Positions 47,368 through 54,698 of a DNA stretch of 64,000 bases are shown here, piece after piece. Position 1 is the first letter of the stretch; each line of letters begins with the position of its first letter. Under the pieces are notes generated by a model. It saw nothing but the letters and a program-made list of their open reading frames with translations. It made no database searches and had not been told where the DNA came from. The stretch comes from Comamonadaceae bacterium (GTDB lineage Bacteria > Pseudomonadota > Gammaproteobacteria > Burkholderiales > Burkholderiaceae_C), in assembly GCA_947445115.1 (NCBI GenBank), contig CANFCG010000008.1, positions 21,289-85,288 on the forward strand. The letters are read 5' to 3'. Both the position numbers and the translations under genes were made by a program.

Positions 47368-47775
47368 ATGTCCAATAACTCGCCCGAGATCACCACGCTT
47401 CCGCAAGACAAAGAATTGGTACTCAAAGTAATTCCCATGCCAGCCGACTGCAACGCCAATGGCGATATTTTTGGCGGCTGGGTCATGGCGCAGGTCGATT
47501 TGGCTGGCTCGGTGTTACCAGCCAGACGTGCACAGGGACGTATGGCAACGGTAGCAGTGAATGAGTTCATCTTCAAACAGCCGGTGCGTATTGGTGACTT
47601 GCTGTCTTTTTATTCCGAAATCACACGCGTCGGGCGCACGTCCATCACGGTTCGCGTCGAGGTTTATGCAGAAAATCTACGCGCCCAAGGCTCGTATACC
47701 AAGGTCACTGAGGCGCAGTTGACCTATGTGGCCATTGATGAAAATGGCAAGCCTCGCGCCTTGCCCGTCGTTTGA
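47368..47775 (+). CDS. yciA: acyl-CoA thioesterase (YciA-type hotdog)
   Basis: The 135-aa hotdog-fold thioesterase has the conserved PADCNANGDIFGGWVMAQVD, with the catalytic Asn and Asp, and the AVNEFIFKQPVRIGDL strand. YciA hydrolyses a broad range of acyl-CoAs and keeps free CoA available. It diverges from the Atm1-type gene across 74 bp. Confidence 0.93.
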   Translation: MSNNSPEITTLPQDKELVLKVIPMPADCNANGDIFGGWVMAQVDLAGSVLPARRAQGRMATVAVNEFIFKQPVRIGDLLSFYSEITRVGRTSITVRVEVYAENLRAQGSYTKVTEAQLTYVAIDENGKPRALPVV

Positions 47776-47799
47776 TTGGGTCGTGGCGGGGAAGGGGAC

Positions 47800-47828
47800 T
47801 TGGCAAGCTGCCCAGTTCAGGATATAAT
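47800..47828 (+). promoter_or_regulatory. sigma-70 promoter of tRNA-Phe
   Basis: TTGGCA (47800-47805) and a perfect TATAAT (47823-47828) are separated by exactly 17 bases. The tRNA-Phe starts 11 bases downstream of the -10 box, which fits a stable-RNA promoter. Confidence 0.85.
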
Positions 47829-47838
47829 TTGAGGCTCA

Positions 47839-47914
47839 GGCCCGGTAGCTCAGTCGGTAGAGCAGAGGATTGAAAATCCTTGTGTCGGTGGTTCGATTCC
47901 GCCCCAGGCCACCA
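47839..47914 (+). tRNA. tRNA-Phe (anticodon GAA)
   Basis: A 76-nt gene with encoded CCA. D-arm AGCTCAGTCGGTAGAGC, anticodon loop TTGAAAA (GAA) and T-arm GGTGGTTCGATTCCGCC are normal. The acceptor stem GGCCCGG/CCAGGCC has a C5-A68 mismatch where a C-G pair is usual. The gene is the integration target of the small remnant that follows; a degraded copy of its 3' half lies at 49305-49341. Confidence 0.96.
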
Positions 47915-47920
47915 GTATCT

Positions 47921-47956
47921 ATGCGGGTTTGCAAGAAATTGCAAACCCGCATTTTT
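47921..47956 (+). terminator. strong rho-independent terminator of tRNA-Phe
   Basis: A perfect 14-bp stem (ATGCGGGTTTGCAA / TTGCAAACCCGCAT) with a GAAA tetraloop is followed by five T residues. It begins 7 bases after the tRNA. Confidence 0.95.
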
Positions 47957-47962
47957 ATTGTG

Positions 47963-47977
47963 CTGTCAACAAAGTGT
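47963..47977. repeat. 15-bp direct repeat, left copy
   Basis: CTGTCAACAAAGTGT occurs here and again at 49194-49208, bracketing the two ORFs of the small island. The left copy overlaps the last codon and stop of the 239-aa protein. Confidence 0.75.
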
Positions 47978-48685
47978 ATGGCTTGGATCTAGCTTGGCTG
48001 ACATATCTTTATTGGCATTGTCTTGCTCAAGTCGGACATACTCGTTGCTACGAGATGAGGCGAAAATGGCCAGCAGTATGAAAGGTATGATGAAAGGTAA
48101 CTTTATCAACATACCAATCAGCATTGCCACGTTATCTTCATACTTGGCAAATTTCAAAGTCAATGGCCAAACACTTAGACTTTCAATGGATGTAATGATC
48201 ATTACGACTGACATCATTGCAATTGAGAAGTAAAAAAGCAAAGAATTATTTTTAATTTGCTGAGATAGGTCAGCAAATTCTTCCTCTGCTTGTATCCCAT
48301 TCGGATGTGCTGTAGATACAGGAACCTGTGTGATTGTATGAGCGCGCGTTGAATAAGGCTTTAAGTACGATAAAAATTTATCCAAATGCGTATTGGATGC
48401 TTCAAGATGCACAACATCCCCATTTGATACGTACTTTTTTACTTCTTTTAGGCAGGAATAGCTTTGAAAATTAAAACTATCCCATAGACTTTTTGGTATT
48501 AATTCCACATCAGTGCTTGACATAATCGTTTGTAAATAATTTACAACTTTTTTTAATCGTACCAACGCTTGAACTGTTGTTTTGACCGTCCGATCGTCGG
48601 CGGTCAAATGCAGCACTTCAGTTAAGAGTGCTTTCCAAGTAGTTTGAAATGGGTGTTGTTCGAACTCGGTCTGCCAATGTTGCAC
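47966..48685 (-). CDS. hypothetical two-TM protein in the tRNA-Phe island
   Basis: I do not recognise a characterised function. The 239-aa protein has a predicted helical, soluble N-terminal part (about 1-140, with a leucine-rich VQALVRLKKVVNYLQTI stretch) and two hydrophobic helices near residues 148-168 (LLFYFSIAMMSVVMIITSI) and 190-211 (IKLPFIIPFILLAIFA). A short charged tail follows. A soluble helical domain plus a C-terminal 2-TM hairpin is a layout seen in membrane effectors of defence systems, but no homology is claimed. Base composition is clearly more AT-rich than the flanking chromosome. AAGGAG is present just before the ATG at 48685. Confidence 0.7.
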   Translation of the reverse strand: MQHWQTEFEQHPFQTTWKALLTEVLHLTADDRTVKTTVQALVRLKKVVNYLQTIMSSTDVELIPKSLWDSFNFQSYSCLKEVKKYVSNGDVVHLEASNTHLDKFLSYLKPYSTRAHTITQVPVSTAHPNGIQAEEEFADLSQQIKNNSLLFYFSIAMMSVVMIITSIESLSVWPLTLKFAKYEDNVAMLIGMLIKLPFIIPFILLAIFASSRSNEYVRLEQDNANKDMSAKLDPSHTLC

Positions 48686-48928
48686 AGCAACTCCTTTTTG
48701 CCTTAAAAAATTTACCCTGTCGAGTAAGCGCTAAGGATGTTAAATGTGTGAAGAATTGTGGCGGTGTCTTATTCGTACACAACTTATTCAGCCCTTAAAA
48801 CTTTGCGTTCAGAAAAATAACGCCGATTTAAATAAATTCTAAACAATTAACATTCAATATATTTTTATTTTAACTGATAACTAAATTAGTCTAAATTAAA
48901 ATTAATAATAACACTCAATATTTTTGTA

Positions 48929-49183
48929 ACGGATGCAGAGGATGTTGCTATTACAGCAGCAATGACCGACCCTGATTCAATCCCGTTTTCGGATTCTGAG
49001 TGGCGCAAACTCGCGCCACTTATGCACATTGGCAGACCAAAAGCTGAAGTAACTAAAGAGCGAATTACTATTCGTTTGTCTCGTGATGTGGTCTCGCAAT
49101 TCCGTGCGACGGGCTCTGGTTGGCAAACGCGGGTTGACAGTGCTCTGAGGCAATTTGTATCTGAGCATCGTCTCTCTGCTTAA
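48929..49183 (+). pseudogene. BrnA-family antitoxin, 5'-truncated remnant
   Basis: From ATG 48962 the frame gives 73 aa with a ribbon-helix-helix type core typical of BrnA antitoxins (PF14384): GRPKAEVTKERITIRLSRDV, then FRATGSGWQTRVDSALRQFV. The same frame continues upstream without stop for eleven more family-like residues (TDAEDVAITAA), but no ATG, GTG or TTG lies there and the text before 48929 is AT-rich and unrelated. The true N-terminus of the family therefore seems to have been lost. No BrnT toxin gene precedes it. The protein might still be made from ATG 48962. Confidence 0.72.
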
Positions 49184-49193
49184 GAAGGTTTAA

Positions 49194-49208
49194 CTGTCAA
49201 CAAAGTGT
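49194..49208. repeat. 15-bp direct repeat, right copy
   Basis: A second copy of CTGTCAACAAAGTGT, continuing as CAACG so that TGTCAAC is itself repeated in tandem (TGTCAAC-AAAG-TGTCAAC). Short tandem heptamers of this sort resemble arm-type integrase sites. It lies just after the BrnA remnant. Confidence 0.7.
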
Positions 49209-49304
49209 CAACGGGGTAGCCAAAAAACACATATCTATTGCTGGAGTAATTCTTTTTCCACCTACGAAAATCATGTAATGCATGGTTATTGAACCCTTTA
49301 AAAG

Positions 49305-49341
49305 GGACTGAAAACCCTTGTGTCAGTGGTTCGATCCCGCC
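49305..49341 (+). repeat. degraded copy of the tRNA-Phe 3' half (attachment-site remnant)
   Basis: These 37 bases match tRNA-Phe positions 47867-47903 (anticodon loop through T-arm) at 33 of 37 sites by eye; the differences are at 49308, 49315, 49325 and 49336. The 5' half of the tRNA and the CCA end are missing. This is the expected right-hand attachment site left after an element integrated into tRNA-Phe. The 1.4 kb between holds only two ORFs and no integrase. Confidence 0.85.
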
Positions 49342-49453
49342 TGACTGGGCTTTTTCTTGTCCGTTTGTTACTGATTGCGAAGTCTTGTAAAGTGGTCAAC
49401 GCGACGCGTTTAGCAGGCGTTGTATAGTGAGCTCGAACAACAAAGGAACAGTC

Positions 49454-49714
49454 ATGAAGCTCTCCACAAAATTATTGGCAGTTAGTTTGATCGGTGCCGC
49501 GAGTCTTACCGGCTGTATTGTGGCACCGCCCCAGCCCGTCTATTCGCCGCAGCCGGGATACTCCTATACCCAGCCAGTTGCACCTCCTCCAGCTGTAGTT
49601 TATGTACAGCCAGCCTATGCAGCGCCTGCCATTGGCTTTGTTTGGGCATTCCACCCGCATTTTGGTTATGGCTACTACCATCCCAACCGCGGCTGGGCTC
49701 GTGGCTGGCGTTAA
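49454..49714 (+). CDS. small Pro/Tyr-rich lipoprotein
   Basis: The 86-aa protein has a lipoprotein signal peptide with lipobox LTGC (Cys near residue 21). The mature part is rich in Pro, Tyr, Val, Gln and Gly (PQPVYSPQPGYSYTQP, HPHFGYGYYHPNRGW). Such short lipoproteins (often annotated YXWGXW- or glycine-rich lipoproteins) are common in betaproteobacteria and have no known role. AAAGGAACA precedes the ATG at 49454; the upstream TTG/GTG frame is unlikely. Confidence 0.8.
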   Translation: MKLSTKLLAVSLIGAASLTGCIVAPPQPVYSPQPGYSYTQPVAPPPAVVYVQPAYAAPAIGFVWAFHPHFGYGYYHPNRGWARGWR

Positions 49715-49733
49715 TCCCAATCCTTCCGGGCGC

Positions 49734-50732
49734 TTACTCAGCAGTAATGCCGCCCGCCTTGATGGTTTTTGCCCATAGCGCCGTCTCTAGCTTGACCAGC
49801 GCAGCTAATTGTTCCGGGCTGGCATAACGCAGCTCCACACCCGCTGCATCGGCACGTGTTTTGGTCTCTGGCAGCTCTAAAGCGGACTTGATTTGAGCAC
49901 TTAGTTTTGCCACCACATCGGCTGGTGTGGCAGCTGGCGCGAAGATGCCGATCCATGCCTCTAGCTCAAAACCTTTGAGTCCTGCCTCTGCAGTCGTTGG
50001 CACATTGGGCAACAGCGGATGACGCGACTTACCCGCCACTGCCAGCGCTTTGAGCTTGCCTTGCTGAATTTGCCCCATCACCGAGGGCGGCGTCGTGATA
50101 AACACCTGCACTTGCCCCGAGAGCACGTCCTGCAAGGCAGGGCCTGATCCGCGGTACGGAATATGCACCATGCTCGTGCCCGTTTGCTGTTTAAAAAGTT
50201 CCGTGCCCAGATGCGATAGCGAGCCGCTGCCTTGGCTTGCGTAACTCAGCTTGCCAGGATTCGACTTGAGGTACTTAATGAATTCCATCAAGTTATTGGC
50301 AGGAACCGATGGGTGCACCGCAATCACATTGGTCGCAATGGTGATGAGCGCCACAGGTGCAAAATCCTTTTGCGCCCAAGGCAAGTTGGCCGCGAGACTT
50401 GGATTGCCCGTGTGATACGCCGAGTACGAATTTAGTAGCGTGTAGCCATCCGCTGCCGCGCGTGCCACATAGCTGTATGCCACGTTGCCACTGCCGCCGC
50501 CTCGGTTGTCCACCACCACCGATTGCTTGGTCACTTTGGCGAGCGAGTCCGACAAAATCCGCGCCGACGCATCCACAAAGCCGCCGGGAGGATTGGGCAC
50601 GACGAGCGTGATCGGTTTGCTGGGGTAGTTGGATGCCATGTTTGACGATGTCATCTGCGCTAGGCCTTGCTGGATAAGGCTTGCAGAGACAATGATTCCG
50701 CAAGTCAATACGGATAGGGCTTTAGTGAACAT
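49734..50732 (-). CDS. Bug-type periplasmic receptor
   Basis: This 332-aa TctC-family protein has a signal peptide of about 25 residues, then NYPSKPITLVVPNPPGGFVD, the ligand loop DNRGGGSGNVA near 80, and HIPYRGSGPALQDVLSGQVQV near 195. It is the last gene of a minus-strand set (Rieske oxygenase, Bug, SDR, Bug). An aromatic acid or its breakdown product is a plausible ligand. No membrane TctAB pair is nearby. Confidence 0.9.
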   Translation of the reverse strand: MFTKALSVLTCGIIVSASLIQQGLAQMTSSNMASNYPSKPITLVVPNPPGGFVDASARILSDSLAKVTKQSVVVDNRGGGSGNVAYSYVARAAADGYTLLNSYSAYHTGNPSLAANLPWAQKDFAPVALITIATNVIAVHPSVPANNLMEFIKYLKSNPGKLSYASQGSGSLSHLGTELFKQQTGTSMVHIPYRGSGPALQDVLSGQVQVFITTPPSVMGQIQQGKLKALAVAGKSRHPLLPNVPTTAEAGLKGFELEAWIGIFAPAATPADVVAKLSAQIKSALELPETKTRADAAGVELRYASPEQLAALVKLETALWAKTIKAGGITAE

Positions 50733-50768
50733 GGAAATCCTCTCAAAAAATAAACAAACGATCAGGCT

Positions 50769-51542
50769 TTACATCACGTGTAAGCCGCCATCAACCATCA
50801 AGGTGGTACCCGTTATGAAGGAGGCTTCGCTGCTGGCTAACCACAAAACGGGATAGGCAATCTCTTCTGGCGTAGCCCAACGTGCCAAGAGCGATGTGGC
50901 TTGGCGTTCGGTTTTAAGTTGCTCGATAGGTTTGCCCACGGCCTGCGCTTTTTTGACATGAAAGTCGGTCAACGTTGAGCCTGGACACACCGCATTGGCG
51001 CGAATACCGTAAGGCGCTTCCTCACACGCCAAGGTACGCGTCAATGCGAGCAGCGCGGCTTTGCTGGCATCGTAGAGCCCCATACCCTTGCGACCCGTCA
51101 CGGCATAACACGACGACACATTCACGATGCTGCTGCCTTTGCTTTTACGCAGAGCTGGCAAAGCAGCACGGCAAAAATTGGCCGCACCCACAAGGTTTAC
51201 GCCTAGCAAGGCGTGCCACTCCTCAGGAGAGGCATCCGCTAGGGCGCTGGTATTGCGCATCGCCGCGTTGTTGATCAGCGTATCCACATGACCATGTGCT
51301 TGCAAAGCCATAGCCAGTGCGGCCTCTGCGGCATCAGGATGGGCAATATCGGCAACAAAATACGCGACTTGTGAATTGGCGTGTGCCGTGCGAATAGCTG
51401 CGCACGTGGTTTGCAGAGCAGCTTCATCTCGATCCACCAAAGTAACAGCCGCGCCTTCTGCGCAAAACAAAAGGGCAATCGCCGCACCAATGCCTGCGCC
51501 GCCGCCCGTGATGATGGCTGATTTGCCGCTGAGTCGATTCAT
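50769..51542 (-). CDS. SDR-family oxidoreductase
   Basis: The 257-aa classical short-chain dehydrogenase has the NAD(P) motif TGGGAGIGAA, the NNAA motif (LINNAAM), catalytic Ser (VNVSSCY), the YxxxK pair in YDASKAAL, and the PG motif VCPGSTLTDF. It overlaps the end of the upstream Bug gene by one base (TAATG). It probably oxidises a diol or alcohol intermediate in the pathway of the Rieske oxygenase. Confidence 0.9.
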   Translation of the reverse strand: MNRLSGKSAIITGGGAGIGAAIALLFCAEGAAVTLVDRDEAALQTTCAAIRTAHANSQVAYFVADIAHPDAAEAALAMALQAHGHVDTLINNAAMRNTSALADASPEEWHALLGVNLVGAANFCRAALPALRKSKGSSIVNVSSCYAVTGRKGMGLYDASKAALLALTRTLACEEAPYGIRANAVCPGSTLTDFHVKKAQAVGKPIEQLKTERQATSLLARWATPEEIAYPVLWLASSEASFITGTTLMVDGGLHVM

Positions 51543-52552
51543 TAATCCGCCCTAGCGCCCGTGGCTTTAATCACTTTGCCCCAGCGCACGATTTCGGTTT
51601 TGATCCACGCCGCAAAATATTCGGGCGTGCTCGCCACAAAATCAAACTCCATGCCGAGCAGTTTTTCTTTAATCTCAGGTGAGTTCAAAATTTTGACAAT
51701 CTCTTTGTTGTAGCGATCAATGATGGGGCGCGGCGTGCCGCCTGCTGCCAAAAAGCCAATCCACGCCGTGCCAATTAAATCGGGGTAGCCAGACTCAATC
51801 ATGGTGGGAATGTTCGGGGTGCTGGCCATGCGTTTTGCACCCGAAGACGCAATTAAACGCAGACGGCCTTCTTTGGCAAATTGCTGCACGTTGCCGGGTA
51901 CAAAAAAACCAGTTTGCACGCTGCCGCCAATCAGGTCGGTGACCGCAGGCGCTGTGCCTTTGTACGGGATGTGCGTGATGTCCACGTGCGCGGCTAATTT
52001 CAGCATCTCCATCGTCAAGTGCGAAGCGCTGCCGACCGAGATAGACGCGTAAGAAATCTTGCCAGGCTGCGCCTTAGCAAGCGCCACCAGCTCGGCAACC
52101 GTGTTGACGGGCAGCTTGGGATTGACCGCCAAGTATTGCGAAGCCGTGACCGCCAACGTGATCGGAGTAAGGTCGCGAACGGGGTCAAACGGCATCTTGT
52201 CAAACAGCGAAATGTTGACGGCAATCGGCGCGTTGTAGCCAACTAAAAGCGTGTGACCATCGGGCGCAGATTTCGCCACGAAATCCGCACCGATATTGCC
52301 GCCCGCGCCCGCTTTGTTTTCTACGACCACGGGTTGGCCGATAGCCTCTTGCAGCTTCGGTGCAATCAAACGCGCCACCACATCGTTGGTGCTGCCAATA
52401 ATGGGAACGATGATCCGCACGGGTTTGGTGGGTGACCATTCCTGCGCAAGCACATTGCCCGCTAGGCCAAGTGCAGCAAGACTTGCAGAGGCAATGAGCC
52501 CACAAGCCAATCTGGATGTGGCCTGCAGACGAGTGGTGTGTAGAGTTTTCAT
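51542..52552 (-). CDS. Bug-type periplasmic receptor
   Basis: The 336-aa TctC-family receptor starts MKTLHTTRLQATSRL with a long signal peptide ending NVLAQ. Typical segments are KPVRIIVPIIGSTNDVVARL, ENKAGAGGNIGADFVAKSAPDGHTLL and HIPYKGTAPAVTDLIGGSVQ. The start lies one base after the stop of the Rieske oxygenase, so the two are co-transcribed and the ligand may be the oxygenase substrate. Confidence 0.9.
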   Translation of the reverse strand: MKTLHTTRLQATSRLACGLIASASLAALGLAGNVLAQEWSPTKPVRIIVPIIGSTNDVVARLIAPKLQEAIGQPVVVENKAGAGGNIGADFVAKSAPDGHTLLVGYNAPIAVNISLFDKMPFDPVRDLTPITLAVTASQYLAVNPKLPVNTVAELVALAKAQPGKISYASISVGSASHLTMEMLKLAAHVDITHIPYKGTAPAVTDLIGGSVQTGFFVPGNVQQFAKEGRLRLIASSGAKRMASTPNIPTMIESGYPDLIGTAWIGFLAAGGTPRPIIDRYNKEIVKILNSPEIKEKLLGMEFDFVASTPEYFAAWIKTEIVRWGKVIKATGARAD

Positions 52553-52553
52553 A

Positions 52554-53870
52554 TTAGATAGAGTAAATCGGCTTGCCTGCCACGTTTTCAATTTTGTCGC
52601 GTGCCCACGGTTTAGGGTCAAGCTCTTTAGGTAGCATCACGCCCGCAGCCCTGACTGAATGCGACGCTGCAGCCAGTGCAGGTGGTTCAATGCCATTGGC
52701 TAAACCAAGCGCAGCCTCTTGCAACATACGCCGCGCCATCACGATGCCTTTGTCGGTGGAGAGCAGTCGCTCTGCGGTGCGATCTTGAATCGCGCCCATG
52801 CTTTCTTGCAGCGACGCGTCTTGTTCTGAAAAGCCAAAAATGCCGCTGTACGAGCGCTTGTCTTTTTGTGCGGCGCGGTCAATCAAATAGTCGTTGTCTT
52901 TGTTCTTCATCGGACGCCAAGTCATGGGCTGTCCCTCGGGCGGTGCTTCGTATTTCACGTGAATGCCAAAGCCCGCTTTCATCTCGCCAAGCTCGTGCTC
53001 AGATAGCGGCTGATCAGGGCGATAGTTGATGCTCCACGCCCAGCAGTTTTCGTTGTCCGCAGGTACCCACACGTGACCGCCCAGCGAGTGATCGCCAAAC
53101 GGCGGAATCAAGGTAAACCACGGAAAGATGAACTGCGTGATGCGCCAGTAATACGTATCTGCCACGCCTTCGCTGTTGAGGTCGCCGTTCCTGCGGCCAT
53201 ACAGCGTCAGGCCTGCCGCAGTTTGCTCAATCTCAAACACCACGTTGCCGTCGGCCTTGATGTAGTCCAGCGCCTTCACGCCTTTGTGCATCGGGTCGAT
53301 GTCCACTTCGTATTTATGAACGTAAGACACATGCGCCGTGTCGATGCCGCCTTCAATCGCTTGCAAATAATTGCTTTGCTGCAAACGGCGACTCACAAAC
53401 ACATGGCTGGCTGGCAAGGTACACCACTCAAGGGCTGGCGGCTCGGGCTGCTGCCCAGCCTTACCCATAAAGGCCCACACGATGCCGCCGCGTTCAACGC
53501 ACGGATAGGCCGTAATACGCATGCGCTCCATCACCTGCGCTTGCCCTTTGGCAGATGGCACATCTACGCAAGCGCCTGTGCGGTCAAACTTGAGCCCGTG
53601 GTACGAGCAGCGGAGGCCGCATTCCTCGTTGCGCCCAAAAAACAGTGAGACGCCGCGATGCGTGCAAAACTCCGAGATCAGCGCAGCCACGCCTTCGCTG
53701 TCGCGAAACGCCAAGAGCTTCTCACCCAAAATCTTGACGCGAACAGGCGCACCGTCAGGCTCTTTAATTTCGTCAGAGCCAAGAATAGGAACCCAATAGC
53801 GGCGCATCAAATCGCCCATGGGCGTGCCTGCGTTGGTTTGGGTCAGTAGGTCGGAGGTTGTTTGGTCCAT
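52554..53870 (-). CDS. Rieske-type aromatic ring-hydroxylating oxygenase, phthalate dioxygenase-like
   Basis: The 438-aa alpha subunit has a [2Fe-2S] Rieske site (FCTHRG near residue 69 and CSYHGLKFD near 87), then the mononuclear iron site DTAHVSYVH near 175. N-terminal GTPMGDLMRRYWVP is the mark of the single-component phthalate 4,5-dioxygenase / carbazole-type group, which use a separate reductase. No reductase gene is adjacent. Start MDQTTSD (53870) fits the family; MYDFLMDQ at 53885 is an alternative. The exact substrate is unknown. Confidence 0.88.
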   Translation of the reverse strand: MDQTTSDLLTQTNAGTPMGDLMRRYWVPILGSDEIKEPDGAPVRVKILGEKLLAFRDSEGVAALISEFCTHRGVSLFFGRNEECGLRCSYHGLKFDRTGACVDVPSAKGQAQVMERMRITAYPCVERGGIVWAFMGKAGQQPEPPALEWCTLPASHVFVSRRLQQSNYLQAIEGGIDTAHVSYVHKYEVDIDPMHKGVKALDYIKADGNVVFEIEQTAAGLTLYGRRNGDLNSEGVADTYYWRITQFIFPWFTLIPPFGDHSLGGHVWVPADNENCWAWSINYRPDQPLSEHELGEMKAGFGIHVKYEAPPEGQPMTWRPMKNKDNDYLIDRAAQKDKRSYSGIFGFSEQDASLQESMGAIQDRTAERLLSTDKGIVMARRMLQEAALGLANGIEPPALAAASHSVRAAGVMLPKELDPKPWARDKIENVAGKPIYSI

Positions 53871-53966
53871 GAGGAAATCATACATAGCTAAGATGCTAAA
53901 AAACTCCTGAAAGATTGTTTTAGGCAGAGTTGTTGCAATTCGATTACAAATAAACTGGAGGAGTCC

Positions 53967-54503
53967 ATGTCGCACGCACGCACAGCCGTATTGACCTCAC
54001 TGGCCATGCTCGCCCTCGGCGGGGTGATTGGCTTGTTGTTGCCAGGGCTTTCTGCGCCGCCTTTGTTGGGCTCCGTTTTGATGCTCGGCGCTGGCATCGC
54101 ATGGGGCATTTATTCTTTACGCGGGAAGGGCGCAGGCGACCCTCTTCAGGTCACTGCTGGGAACTTTCTGCGTGCAGCCCCTTTGGCGGCAGGCTTGAGT
54201 TTATGGATGATGGATAGCGCCTCGCCTGATCGTGCTGGATTTTGGTACGCCGTTTCCTCGGGGGCATTGGCCTCAGGTATCGGCTACGCCATTTGGTACA
54301 CCGCATTGCCCGCACTCAAGGCAACCAACGCGGCAACCGTGCAATTAAGTGTTCCCGTGATTGCCGCCTTGGGAGGCGTCTTGTTTCTTGGGGAGTCCTT
54401 GACCCTGCGTTTAGTACTTGCATCCCTCGCCATATTGGGCGGTATTGCGCTGGTCATTTTGGTGAAGCGGGATTCAAGTTCCGATCCGCAAAAATTTGAC
54501 TAA
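53967..54503 (+). pseudogene. EamA/DMT transporter, 5'-truncated
   Basis: These 178 residues correspond only to the second part of an EamA carrier: the end of the first repeat, then the second EamA repeat (PPLLGSVLMLGAGIAWGIYSLRG, SGIGYAIWYTALPALKATNAA, LFLGESLTLRLVLASLAILGG). Complete family members have about 290 aa, so roughly 110 N-terminal residues are missing. The frame upstream of the ATG has no transporter-like text and reaches a stop at 53889. GGAGGA before the ATG means a half carrier could still be translated. The break lies at the edge of the anomalous 53.9-55.3 kb stretch. Confidence 0.78.
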
Positions 54504-54582
54504 ATATGCTTGGCATATGAACAGGAGAAGCTTAGTTGGTAGCGGAAGTGGCAGCTGGATTGATAATGAAATTCAAGATTAC

Positions 54583-54599
54583 GCCGCAGGTTTTGCGGC
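54583..54599. other. hairpin in AT-rich leader region of the ubiquitin locus
   Basis: An inverted repeat GCCGCA / TGCGGC with a 5-base loop lies between the truncated transporter and the ubiquitin gene. No T-run follows. The stretch 54504-54698 (195 bp) otherwise holds only the candidate -10 box and a second hairpin listed next; I see no gene in it. Confidence 0.4.
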
Positions 54600-54636
54600 T
54601 ATGACTTACCTTACCATTTACTGTAGTCAACGATCA

Positions 54637-54667
54637 TATAATTTATTCTTGGGCAGTGTTGCACTGC
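54637..54667 (+). promoter_or_regulatory. candidate promoter and leader hairpin of the ubiquitin gene
   Basis: A perfect TATAAT (54637-54642) is followed 10 bases later by a perfect inverted repeat GCAGTG-TTG-CACTGC (54653-54667), which would sit at the very 5' end of the transcript or act as an operator. No convincing -35 box is present at the usual distance. TTGGAGAG, a good ribosome site, lies at 54684-54691 before ATG 54699. Confidence 0.4.
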
Positions 54668-54698
54668 TACATTTAATCTTATTTTGGAGAGTATTAAT

